Source: Verrucomicrobiota bacterium
Lineage (GTDB): Bacteria > Verrucomicrobiota > Verrucomicrobiia > Limisphaerales > UBA9464
NCBI GenBank assembly: GCA_947464705.1
Contig: CANHYD010000130.1
Location: forward strand, 1-6,664
DNA length: 6,664 nt
Direction: 5' to 3'
The notes under the pieces are model-generated. The model ran no database searches. It had not been told where the DNA came from and saw only the letters and a list, made by a program, of their open reading frames with translations. The position numbers and the translations under genes were made by a program. This document shows positions 1 through 6,516 of this stretch, piece after piece. Each line of letters begins with the position of its first letter. Positions within the stretch are counted from its first letter, which is position 1.

Positions 1-64
1 GTAGGGACCGATCTCCGAGCGGTCCGGCACCGCAGACATGGCGCTTTCAGAGAAATCGCCCTAC
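1..64. repeat. 64-bp double-hairpin intergenic repeat, copy 1
   Basis: The unit starts with GTAGGG (1-6) and ends with its inverse CCCTAC (59-64). Inside are two 21-nt hairpins of matching design. One is at 5-25 (GGACCG/CGGTCC arms, one A.G mismatch, two more pairs, TCC loop). The other is at 40-60 (GGCG/CGCC, one mismatch, TTTC/GAAA, AGA loop). A near-identical copy lies 133 bp downstream, and the only difference within the 64 bp is T39 here versus C172 there. Weaker similarity (GAGCT at 70-74) continues past the unit. The layout resembles REP- or MITE-like intergenic elements. It carries no gene, and its left flank is off the window. The repeat is seen directly; the element class is inferred. 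Confidence 0.85.
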
Positions 65-133
65 CCCCGGAGCTCACCAGACCTTGGCCAGCCTGTAGCA
101 AGCCCCTCGTCCCTGACCCGAACCGCCTCAGTG

Positions 134-197
134 GTAGGGACCGATCTCCGAGCGGTCCGGCACCGCAGACACGGCGCTTTCAGAGAAATCGCCCTAC
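134..197. repeat. 64-bp double-hairpin intergenic repeat, copy 2
   Basis: Second copy of the unit, in the same orientation. GTAGGG lies at 134-139 and CCCTAC at 192-197; the hairpins are at 138-158 and 173-193. It matches copy 1 at 63 of 64 positions, and the one difference (C172) falls just outside the hairpin stems. The 69 bp between the copies (65-133) show no gene and no obvious third copy. Two copies in direct orientation with unrelated spacer sequence suggest either local duplication or two insertions of a dispersed element. Confidence 0.85.
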
Positions 198-198
198 C

Positions 199-408
199 TG
201 GGGAGCTGCCCGGAGAACACCCCGGAAGCTGCCTGGGCAATGCTCTGCCGGTACGATGCAATTGGAACGGGCGTGCTTGCTTCCCCTTCTTCCGCAAGCG
301 CGTCGTTGTTTGCTCATGACGCGCCTCAGCATGGCTCGCTCCTCGTTCTCGCCTCGTCTTGCGAGAGAATCCGCCACGCCACTTTCCTCCCGACTGAATC
401 GTTCTGAC
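199..408. other. Non-coding region downstream of the DUF1080 gene, with two inverted repeats
   Basis: No convincing gene is seen between the repeats and the DUF1080 stop codon. Two inverted repeats stand out. GCGCGTC at 298-304 pairs perfectly with GACGCGC at 318-324 around a 13-nt loop. TCTCGC at 347-352 pairs with GCGAGA at 361-366 around an 8-nt loop. They lie 40 to 110 bp beyond the end of the minus-strand gene, so they could help end or stabilise that transcript. Neither is followed by a T-run on the minus strand, so I do not call an intrinsic terminator. Confidence 0.35.
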
Positions 409-1557
409 TTAGCGCCGGAAGACACTCGAAATCTGAATCGGCACCGGAGCGGGCGAGAATCCGAAGTCCAACCGGCCGCGCGGGACCTCCACCGAAACCT
501 CGTCCGCGTCATTGGCCGAGACCTTCAGCACCCCGCCGGACCGACGAACCCGGAGACGATTCCATCCGTCGCCTCGAAGCGCCGCGAGTTCTGGGATCCG
601 AATGATCGCCCCACCGCGGATCGGACGGAAGACCAGCGGAGGCACCCGGTCGGCGACCTTCCCTTCCCAGCGCCAGTCGAAGATCACCTCATCGCGATGA
701 AACTGGGTCTCCGACCAGAGGATCGACGCCTCACCCCCGAGCCCGGGCAGCCCCCTCAGGGTCCAGTCGCTGGCCTTCCACACCTCAGACCCGGCAGGGA
801 CTCGCCAACCACGCAAGGAGCGGCCGTCATAGAGGCTCTTCCACGGTTGAGCATCAGGGGCCGACTGCCCACGCGGAACCTTCGTGGAGGGCAACTCCTG
901 CAGACGCAAGTTGCGCCAGTCCACGATGCCCCCCTCCGACTCCAAGGCGATGTACCCACGCCGCCAATTGCAACCGGTGCCACCGGAGACTTCGACGCCG
1001 TTGACGGAGAGTCGGATGACCCCATTGGTAGCCACGATCCGGTAGTGGTTCCACTCCGGAGCACCCAGGCTTCGAGATTCCTTGGGGAAACTACGATCAC
1101 CGCGACTGGGGGAAAACGGCTTCATGGTCGATCCGTGGATCGGAAAGATGTCGCCATGGGTCGTGAACCAGTCCGATTTGCCATAACCATGGTCGAGGAC
1201 CTGAACCTCGATGGCTCTCAGAAACGGTTGACCCAGAGCCGGCATCGGGCCTGACCAGATGAAGACCCCTGCATTGCCGCCCGCCTTGAGGTGCCGCCAC
1301 TCCAACTCCAGGACGAAATTCTCGTACTGGCGCTCGGTGCGCAGGGCTCCGGTTGGAATGCCATCGCAGTGGATCATGCCCTCCCGGACAGAAAACGTCT
1401 CCGGGGCGCAGTTGACGTTGACCCACCCCCGCAGATCCCGGCCATTGAAGATCGGCCTGAAGACAGGCTCCGCTCCCGCCACAGGCAGTGCCATGAGGAG
1501 GAGAGAGGCCAGAACCGGCGTGGCTGCGGGCCACAGAGAGCGGAAAGCACGGAACAT
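409..1557 (-). CDS. Exported two-domain DUF1080 protein (3-keto-disaccharide hydrolase family)
   Basis: The 382-aa product starts with a classic signal peptide: basic N-terminus, hydrophobic residues 11-26, and a likely cut after AGA at 27-29, so it should act outside the cytoplasm. Domain 1 (about 32-222) shows the DUF1080/PF06439 pattern: FNGRDLRGW at 37-45, GGNAGVFIW at 93-101, EVQVLD at 117-122, PEWNHYRIV at 167-175, and GYIALESEGG then WRNLRL at 201-219. Domain 2 (about 239-382) restarts with LYDGRSLRGW at 242-251 but keeps fewer family motifs. The fold is a concanavalin-like beta sandwich, and characterised members cleave 3-keto-glycosides. Enzyme activity is inferred from the family, and domain 2 may only bind carbohydrate or be degenerate. 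The gene follows the membrane-protein gene by 83 bp on the same strand. The ribosome-binding site is weak. Confidence 0.85.
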   Translation of the reverse strand: MFRAFRSLWPAATPVLASLLLMALPVAGAEPVFRPIFNGRDLRGWVNVNCAPETFSVREGMIHCDGIPTGALRTERQYENFVLELEWRHLKAGGNAGVFIWSGPMPALGQPFLRAIEVQVLDHGYGKSDWFTTHGDIFPIHGSTMKPFSPSRGDRSFPKESRSLGAPEWNHYRIVATNGVIRLSVNGVEVSGGTGCNWRRGYIALESEGGIVDWRNLRLQELPSTKVPRGQSAPDAQPWKSLYDGRSLRGWRVPAGSEVWKASDWTLRGLPGLGGEASILWSETQFHRDEVIFDWRWEGKVADRVPPLVFRPIRGGAIIRIPELAALRGDGWNRLRVRRSGGVLKVSANDADEVSVEVPRGRLDFGFSPAPVPIQISSVFRR

Positions 1558-1640
1558 GTCCGAACGCTGCCGGCCCGAGCATCGGTTGAAAAGTCCGGAA
1601 GCGGTCTCTCACAGAGCCGCACTCAAACCCCAACCGACAC

Positions 1641-2219
1641 TCAACGGCCGTTCCACTGCTGGTTCTTGATCTTCAATCGTTCCGGAGAGGGCTTGCTCTC
1701 GGGCAACAAGGTCATGTTGGTCTCAGAGCCCCACGCCACCTCCCTGAAGTCGACGAACAATGTCCGCGGCACCATCTCCACCACGTGACCAAAAGCTCCC
1801 AGCGCCACCGTTCCGGGCAATTGCGTCGTATCCACGAAGTACACCGGACCAAACGGAGTCGAATTGGTGTCCGGACGACTGTAGATGTAGGTGATTGGAC
1901 CATTGGTCACCCGGGGCGCATTCTCGCCCGGAAACCGGATCGCCACCGGCCCACCGGTCAGCAGCCGCGGGTGATCGATCCGGAGGACCGGAGTTCCGTC
2001 CGGCTGCTTGTCGAAGGTCAGGTGCCAAGCCCCGTTGCGAACCCGATAGGCCTCACAACCTCCGTAGATCGTCACATAGAGGAACAACGTGGCGATAAAG
2101 ATGCCGAAGAACTTCTTCAGAGTTCGCTCGGCATCTGGTGAAAGATCGTTGCTCACAAGGTTCGAAAGATGACCCGCTTCCTGCAGCAGCTCAGGCGTTG
2201 TAGGTGCTGGAGCTGACAT
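1641..2219 (-). CDS. Small single-pass membrane protein, unknown function
   Basis: I do not recognise a family. From the ATG at 2219 the product is 192 aa: a polar N-terminal stretch, one hydrophobic segment at about 37-55 (FFGIFIATLFLYVTIYGG), then a soluble domain of about 135 aa that is probably extracytoplasmic. That domain is rich in beta-forming residues and Gly/Pro turns. The ATG start overlaps the end of gnd by 29 bp and has a G-rich stretch just upstream. An in-frame GTG at 2156 would avoid the overlap and give 171 aa, but has no clear Shine-Dalgarno. The open frame runs further upstream to 2555, but there it is only a shadow of gnd. The overlap suggests translation coupled to gnd. 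Confidence 0.65.
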   Translation of the reverse strand: MSAPAPTTPELLQEAGHLSNLVSNDLSPDAERTLKKFFGIFIATLFLYVTIYGGCEAYRVRNGAWHLTFDKQPDGTPVLRIDHPRLLTGGPVAIRFPGENAPRVTNGPITYIYSRPDTNSTPFGPVYFVDTTQLPGTVALGAFGHVVEMVPRTLFVDFREVAWGSETNMTLLPESKPSPERLKIKNQQWNGR

Positions 2220-3663
2220 TGCCCCCGCGCCCGGTCCAATTGGTGTGGAAGAATTGCCCACGAGGCTTGTCCACGCGCTCGTAGGTGTGGGCCCCGAAGT
2301 AATCCCGCTGTGCCTGGAGCAGGTTGGCCGGAAGCGTGGCCGAACGGTACTGGTCGAAGAAGGCCAGCGCCGTGCTGAAGGCCGGCACCGGGATTCCCTT
2401 CTTGGCCGCCGAGGCCACCACGTTGCGCCAACCCTTCTGGCTCTTCTTGATCTCGGCCCGGAAGTAGTCGTCAAGCAGCAGGTTGGCCAGCTTCGGATTC
2501 TTGTCGTAAGCCTCTTTGATCTTGCCCAAGAAACGGGAACGGATGATGCAACCACCCCGCCACATCAGGGCGATGCCGCCGTAGTTGAGCTTCCATCCGT
2601 ATTCCGCGGCCGCCGCACGCATCAGCATGTAACCCTGAGCATAGCTGACGATCTTGGAGGCATAGAGGGCGCTCTTGATGTCTTCGATGAAAGCCTGCCG
2701 CGCCTTGGGATTCTTGGCCGCACTCAGCAATGGCTTCGGTCCCTTGAGCTTGCGCGATGCCTTCACTCGCTCGTCCTTCATGGCGCTGACACAGCGGCTG
2801 AAAACGGCCTCGGCAATCAACGTGACGGGCTGGGCCAAATTGGCCGAATCGATGACCGTCCATTTGCCGGTGCCCTTCTGACCGGCGGTATCGAGGATCT
2901 TGTCTACCAGCGGCCCACCATCGGCGTCCTTGAACGCCAAGATGTCGCGGGTGATTTCCACGAGAAAGCTGTCCAACTCTCCCTGGTTCCAGTCGGCGAA
3001 GACCTGGTGCATCTCGTCGGCGCTGAGACCCAAGCCGTTCTTGAGAATGTTGTAAGCCTCGCAGATCAGCTGCATGTCACCGTACTCGATGCCGTTGTGG
3101 ACCATCTTCACGTAGTGGCCCGACCCGCCATCTCCGACCCAGTCACAACAGGCCGCACCTCCATCCACCTTGGCGGAGACGCCCTGAAAGATGTCCTTCA
3201 CGGCAGGCCATGCCTTGGCTGACCCGCCGGGCATGATGCTGGGGCCACGTCGGGCTCCCTCTTCGCCACCGGACACACCGGTTCCGATGAACAGCAACCC
3301 CTTGGACTCGCAATACTTCACCCGTCGCTCTGTGTCGCCATAGAGCGAGTTGCCGCCATCAATGATGATGTCCCCGGCCGATAAGTGCGGCACCAACTGC
3401 TCAATGAAGTCATCCACCGCCTGGCCGGCCTTGACCAACATCATGATCCGGCGCGGCGTCTTGAGTTTGGATACCAACTCGGCAATCGAGTGGGCCCCCT
3501 GGACCTGGGTTCCCTTGGCCTCACCGGCTAGGAATTCATCCACCTTGGAGGTCGTCCGGTTGTAAGCCACGACGGTGAAGCCGTGGTCGTTCATGTTGAG
3601 AATCAGGTTCTGGCCCATGACCGCCAGGCCGATCAATGCGATGTCTCCAGTGGGGTTGCTCAT
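2191..3663 (-). CDS. gnd: 6-phosphogluconate dehydrogenase, decarboxylating
   Basis: This cytoplasmic enzyme of the oxidative pentose phosphate pathway converts 6-phosphogluconate and NADP+ to ribulose 5-phosphate, CO2 and NADPH. The 490-aa length fits the long (homodimeric) class. The Rossmann loop is GLAVMG at 12-17, and NRT at 35-37 matches the NADP-preferring pattern. IDGGNS at 101-106 and GVSGGEEGARRGPSIMPGG at 129-147 are signature stretches. Catalytic K186, H189, N190 and E193 lie in HYVKMVHNGIEY, matching K183/H186/N187/E190 of the sheep enzyme. R453 and H459 (in QRDYFGAHTYE) match the residues that reach into the partner subunit's substrate site. The C-terminal tail with NWTGRGGNVSSS is intact. 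It is the first gene of a minus-strand block and is divergent from sodA. Confidence 0.98.
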   Translation of the reverse strand: MSNPTGDIALIGLAVMGQNLILNMNDHGFTVVAYNRTTSKVDEFLAGEAKGTQVQGAHSIAELVSKLKTPRRIMMLVKAGQAVDDFIEQLVPHLSAGDIIIDGGNSLYGDTERRVKYCESKGLLFIGTGVSGGEEGARRGPSIMPGGSAKAWPAVKDIFQGVSAKVDGGAACCDWVGDGGSGHYVKMVHNGIEYGDMQLICEAYNILKNGLGLSADEMHQVFADWNQGELDSFLVEITRDILAFKDADGGPLVDKILDTAGQKGTGKWTVIDSANLAQPVTLIAEAVFSRCVSAMKDERVKASRKLKGPKPLLSAAKNPKARQAFIEDIKSALYASKIVSYAQGYMLMRAAAAEYGWKLNYGGIALMWRGGCIIRSRFLGKIKEAYDKNPKLANLLLDDYFRAEIKKSQKGWRNVVASAAKKGIPVPAFSTALAFFDQYRSATLPANLLQAQRDYFGAHTYERVDKPRGQFFHTNWTGRGGNVSSSTYNA

Positions 3664-3837
3664 GCGTGCAGTCTCGTTGAGGCAGCCACCGTATCGGTCG
3701 GCTTGAACAGCAGGCGAGAGGGAATTTCAAGATCGGAGGCGACAGCCGCCCTGCTGCTTGCGCCCCGATCGAAGCTTGCTACCGTCCGGAGCCTTCCGGC
3801 GTGCTCAACTGCTAGTCCGGCAAAGCGAATCTCATTT
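3664..3837. promoter_or_regulatory. Divergent gnd/sodA intergenic control region
   Basis: These 174 bp separate the start codons of gnd (minus) and sodA (plus), so promoters for both must lie here or within the neighbouring genes. I see no convincing -35/-10 pair. The nearest candidate, TTGAAC at 3703-3708 with CAAGAT at 3728-3733, has a 19-bp spacer and a weak -10. Neither start codon has a clear Shine-Dalgarno. No riboswitch-like fold or obvious operator palindrome was found. The role is inferred from gene arrangement only. Confidence 0.45.
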
Positions 3838-4461
3838 ATGGCCCACGAACTTGCCCCCCTCCCCTACCCCAAGGACGCGCTCGAACCCCACATCGACGCG
3901 CTCACCATGGAGATCCACCACGGCCGTCACCACAAGGCCTACGTGGACAACCTCAACAAAGCGATCGCCGGAACTCCGGTCGAGGCACTCTCGCTGGAGG
4001 CCCTGATCGGCAATCTGGCAGGTGTCCCTGACGCGATCCGAACCCCGGTCCGCAACAACGGCGGAGGCCACTGGAACCACACCTTCTTCTGGAACCTCAT
4101 GGCACCCGGCAAGGGCGGCACGCCCTCCGGCGATCTCGCCACCGCCATCGACGCGACCTTCGGATCCTTTGCTGAATTCCAAGCCAAGTTCGAGGCCGCC
4201 GGCATTGGCCGCTTCGGTTCCGGTTGGGCTTGGCTGGTGGTCAACGGTGGCAAGCTGGAGATCGTCTCTACGGCCAACCAAGACAATCCGCTGATGGGCA
4301 AAGCCATCGCCGGATGCGAAGGCAAGGCCATCCTGGGCGTCGACGTCTGGGAGCACGCGTATTACTTGAAGTATCAGAACCTGCGTGCGGCCTATCTCAA
4401 GGCCCTGTGGAACGTGATCGACTGGAACAAGGTCGGAGCGTTGTACGCCGCCGCGAAGTAA
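3838..4461 (+). CDS. sodA: Superoxide dismutase, Mn/Fe family (Mn-type residues)
   Basis: It converts superoxide to hydrogen peroxide and oxygen. The 207-aa protein has no signal peptide and is probably cytoplasmic. The metal ligands are all present: H27 (in TMEIHHGRHH), H81 (in GGGHWNHTFFW), and D169 and H173 (in DVWEHAYY, the family signature). G77 and Q148 (in STANQDNP) are the residues typical of Mn-dependent members, where Fe-type enzymes usually carry the glutamine on the N-terminal domain instead; cambialistic use cannot be excluded. The start at 3838 is chosen because MAHELAPLPYPKDALEPH aligns with the normal family N-terminus. The frame stays open upstream to 3583, but that part overlaps gnd. 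A strong terminator follows 19 bp after the stop. Confidence 0.97.
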   Translation: MAHELAPLPYPKDALEPHIDALTMEIHHGRHHKAYVDNLNKAIAGTPVEALSLEALIGNLAGVPDAIRTPVRNNGGGHWNHTFFWNLMAPGKGGTPSGDLATAIDATFGSFAEFQAKFEAAGIGRFGSGWAWLVVNGGKLEIVSTANQDNPLMGKAIAGCEGKAILGVDVWEHAYYLKYQNLRAAYLKALWNVIDWNKVGALYAAAK

Positions 4462-4480
4462 GTCCCTGCCATCAACCTCG

Positions 4481-4524
4481 AACGGCGCCGCTACCCCTTT
4501 GTGGGAGTCGGCGCCGTTTTGTTT
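4481..4524 (+). terminator. Rho-independent terminator of sodA
   Basis: A perfect 10-bp GC-rich stem (AACGGCGCCG at 4481-4490 with CGGCGCCGTT at 4509-4518) encloses an 18-nt loop and runs straight into a T-rich tail (TTTTGTTT at 4517-4524). It begins 19 bp past the sodA stop. There is no matching T-run on the minus-strand side, so it should act on sodA transcripts and not on the convergent glycosyltransferase gene. The 122 bp from here to that gene's stop codon hold no other feature that I can see. Confidence 0.92.
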
Positions 4525-4646
4525 AGCCCTGAGCCCGGTCCATGGGCCAATCAAAGCCTCCTACGAGGGCGCCCAGCAGCGACGGGCGATACTCAAGGCC
4601 CAGTCCCAATCGACGTCGCGACGCATGTCCCGACTCAGGACCTGGC

Positions 4647-5780
4647 TCATTCCAGAGAGCCTGCCCGGATGGCCGCGGCCAGAGCGCTCAAGTGGGGGCC
4701 CACCGCGAAGCGCTTCTCGTATTCACGGCGAAGACTCCTGCCATCCACACGTTCCACGACCGTGTGAAGGGCGCGGGCCAAGGCCGGAACATCCCTTGGA
4801 ATACACAACCCAGGATAGTCTGCTGGAAAATACTCGGGGATGGAACGCCACCGGGTCGTGACGCACGGCAACCCGTAGGCCAATGCCTCGATCAGGTTCA
4901 ACGGTTGCCCCTCATTGGCGAAATAGGTGGGAAACAGGAACACATCCGACTGCCGGAACAAGAGATCCTTCTCTAAGCCCGAGACAAAACCCGCGATCTC
5001 CACGCATCCGGCTATATCCGAGCGTCCGACACGCTCCCGAAACTCCGCCTCTTCGGACTCCGACAAAAAACTCCCGGCCACGGTGAGTCGGAATCGACGC
5101 CCCGAATCGCCCATCCGATTCGCCATCACCACCGCCTCGACTGCCCCAAAAAGGCCTTTGTCTCGCGTGCAATGCGCCATGAAGAGAACCTGCGTTTCCA
5201 ATCGCTCCGGACCACCACCCGCGCGCCGCGCTTCCAGGGTCTCGGCAAAATCCGGACAAGGATCTGGGATACCATTGCTCACCACGGTCACAGATCGCGG
5301 ACTGAGAACTTCGGCATCAGCCCGGTTGCTGGCAGCCAACACGATGGCTTGCTGCACCCGGCCCAAACAGACCCGAGCCAGCCACCGTTCCCAAAACCAA
5401 GATTCGCTTTCCAGCCAGGCTCCTAGCCCGACCGCGTGCCAATGCAAAATCACCCGATCAAACCGCCACCGAATCCAACCCATCACCAGAAAATCGCGGT
5501 ACAACGAGGCTCGCTTCGGTGGGGACGGAATGTAATAGAGGGTCCGGCATCCGTGTTTTCGCGACAACGCAATCGCCTGCCTGCAGTACCCCAGCAGCGC
5601 TCGAACCTTGCCTCCTCGGACTGAGCCCACATCCGCTATGCCGGACGAGAGGCGGGCATCGACGTGGAGCACTTCGATGCCGAGGTCTGACTGGGCTCGA
5701 AAACCGTCTACCATCAGCCTCACCATTTGGCTCTGCCCATGGTGAGGCGGCGGCACATGTGCAAACACGAGGAGTTTCAT
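4647..5780 (-). CDS. Glycosyltransferase, GT4 family (GT-B fold)
   Basis: The 377-aa product has the two-domain GT-B layout. The N-terminal acceptor domain (about 1-165) begins with LLVFAHVPPPHHGQSQMV, the usual glycine-containing first loop. The C-terminal nucleotide-sugar domain (about 195-350) has a TRDKG segment (K208, the usual phosphate-contacting lysine region), VFLFPTYFANEGQPLNLIEAL with the GT4 EX7E motif (E290 and E298), and a following AYGLPCVTT stretch. No membrane segment is clear. It probably transfers a sugar from a nucleotide-sugar donor during surface polysaccharide or glycan synthesis; donor and acceptor cannot be read from the sequence. It stands alone here, convergent with sodA and 94 bp from a divergent tRNA gene, not inside a visible polysaccharide cluster. 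The ribosome-binding site is weak. Confidence 0.9.
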   Translation of the reverse strand: MKLLVFAHVPPPHHGQSQMVRLMVDGFRAQSDLGIEVLHVDARLSSGIADVGSVRGGKVRALLGYCRQAIALSRKHGCRTLYYIPSPPKRASLYRDFLVMGWIRWRFDRVILHWHAVGLGAWLESESWFWERWLARVCLGRVQQAIVLAASNRADAEVLSPRSVTVVSNGIPDPCPDFAETLEARRAGGGPERLETQVLFMAHCTRDKGLFGAVEAVVMANRMGDSGRRFRLTVAGSFLSESEEAEFRERVGRSDIAGCVEIAGFVSGLEKDLLFRQSDVFLFPTYFANEGQPLNLIEALAYGLPCVTTRWRSIPEYFPADYPGLCIPRDVPALARALHTVVERVDGRSLRREYEKRFAVGPHLSALAAAIRAGSLE

Positions 5781-5874
5781 TGAGGACTCAGCAGAAAAGC
5801 CATGTCAGATCAGGCCCTTTGAGACGAAAAGCATTGCCTCAAGCGAAATCCAAAGCGACTCTTTCATCGGAGTT

Positions 5875-5951
5875 CGGGACGTAGCTCAGCCCGGTAGAGC
5901 ACTTGGTTTGGGACCAAGACGTCGCAGGTTCAAATCCTGTCGTCCCGACCA
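5875..5951 (+). tRNA. tRNA-Pro (anticodon TGG), CCA encoded
   Basis: A complete 77-nt cloverleaf. The acceptor stem CGGGACG (5875-5881) pairs with CGTCCCG (5941-5947), followed by A and an encoded CCA at 5949-5951. The anticodon stem CTTGG/CCAAG (5902-5906, 5914-5918) holds the loop TTTGGGA with anticodon TGG at 5909-5911. The T arm is GCAGG/TTCAAAT/CCTGT, with one G.U pair. The anticodon reads CCA and, by wobble, other proline codons. No clear promoter was found in the 94 bp upstream. A T-rich stretch (TTTCCTCTTTGTT) follows the CCA but without a strong hairpin. Confidence 0.97.
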
Positions 5952-6020
5952 TTTCCTCTTTGTTGGTCAACGACCTGGGTTCATGGTCATCAAAGCCGGA
6001 TCCGCCCATCACGGACCACT
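5952..6020. other. Spacer between tRNA-Pro and the small ORF
   Basis: No gene is seen in this short spacer. A 6-bp inverted repeat (GATCCG at 5999-6004 with CGGACC at 6012-6017, one G.U on the minus strand) lies just past the small ORF's stop but is not followed by a T-run. No direct repeat of the tRNA 3' end was found in the rest of the window, so there is no visible attachment site. Confidence 0.3.
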
Positions 6021-6164
6021 CTAGGAACCCAACCCACCTCGCAACTGGGGTTGAAGCGCCTCCAAAAACCGCCTCAAGCTCGGCCCCTGTCCCTCGCCGA
6101 AACGCTTCCGGAGCTCGTCCTGAAACCACTTGTCAGCACTGGAGCGCGGCTTGATGGAGTTCAT
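6021..6164 (-). CDS. Possible 47-aa small protein, unknown function
   Basis: I do not recognise it. ATG at 6164 to TAG at 6021 gives a charged, probably helical peptide: a basic N-terminus, then SADKWFQDELRKRFGEGQG and a Leu/Arg-rich stretch LRRFLEALQPQLRGG. An in-frame stop (TAG) lies 16 codons upstream with no other start between, which supports 6164. Codons favour G/C at the third position as in neighbouring genes, and the composition looks protein-like. There is no strong Shine-Dalgarno, and no homologue can be checked here. It could also be a fragment of a larger gene or chance. It lies directly downstream of the structured minus-strand segment and could belong to the same element. Confidence 0.3.
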   Translation of the reverse strand: MNSIKPRSSADKWFQDELRKRFGEGQGPSLRRFLEALQPQLRGGLGS

Positions 6165-6189
6165 CCGATGAGAGGTCCAGAAAAAGCCC

Positions 6190-6516
6190 AGTAACCCGGA
6201 GTTCGATGGCTATCCACCGCACTGTTTTCCAAGTTCCGGTTCAAGTGCAGCGTTCCCTCTCACATCGTGTCCTCGGTCTACGACCTTGTCTTCACGTTCG
6301 ATCCTTCAGTCGCAAAACGACCTGCTAGGATCTCGGCAGACATCTCCGGCGTCATCGTCACCGGCTTGCAGCGGCACTCGCGTTACGGCAGCCCCGGAAA
6401 TTTCCCTGGGTCACGCACACCCTCCTCCACACTTATAACCGTCGAATCTGCGCCCAAGGGTTCCGTACAAGACCTGGACTTTGAAGATTTGGGCCTTCTT
6501 ATCCCCCACGTTCGAC
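6190..6516 (-). ncRNA. Structured segment, probable minus-strand RNA; possible group II intron remnant
   Basis: Inverted repeats fill this otherwise gene-free segment. GTCGAA (6441-6446) pairs with TTCGAC (6511-6516) and encloses GCCCAA (6452-6457) with TTGGGC (6489-6494). Further hairpins are 6346-6351/6359-6364, 6321-6325/6336-6340, 6308-6312/6318-6322, GGTC/GACC at 6275-6285, and a 9-bp stem 6215-6223/6244-6252. In four of these (all but the GGTC/GACC hairpin and the two outer pairs) the imperfect positions are G.U pairs when read as minus-strand RNA but A.C mismatches on the plus strand, which points to a functional minus-strand transcript. GTGTGCG at 6420-6414 (minus) resembles a group II intron 5' end, and the loop of the 9-bp stem resembles intron domain I text. 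This identity is inferred, and no reverse transcriptase or domain V is present. An insertion sequence end lies 20 bp beyond its right edge. Confidence 0.35.

Noticed and set aside
1..198. CRISPR-like reading of the two direct repeats
   Set aside because: There are only two copies with a 69-bp spacer, the units are 64 bp with two internal hairpins, and no cas gene is present.
256..1254. Plus-strand 332-aa open frame
   Set aside because: It lies opposite the DUF1080 gene, is rich in Arg, Pro and His as GC-rich antisense frames usually are, and shows no recognisable domain or signal.
2245..3222. Plus-strand 325-aa open frame
   Set aside because: It is the antisense shadow of gnd, whose catalytic residues are all intact in the minus frame.
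3583..3837. Upstream extension of the sodA frame to 3583
   Set aside because: The first part overlaps gnd on the other strand, and the extra residues match nothing in the superoxide dismutase family, whose normal N-terminus starts at 3838.
3832..4554. Minus-strand 240-aa open frame
   Set aside because: It is the antisense shadow of sodA and also runs through the sodA terminator.
5839..6129. Minus-strand open frame containing the peptide GTTGFEPATSWSQTKCSTGL
   Set aside because: That peptide is the antisense translation of the tRNA-Pro gene, a well-known source of false protein annotations. The rest of the frame is a shadow of the intergenic DNA and the 47-aa ORF.
6440..6450. ATTCGACGG on the minus strand resembling part of the tmRNA 5' region
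   Set aside because: No tag-peptide frame, no tRNA-like 3' end with CCA and no matching acceptor stem were found.
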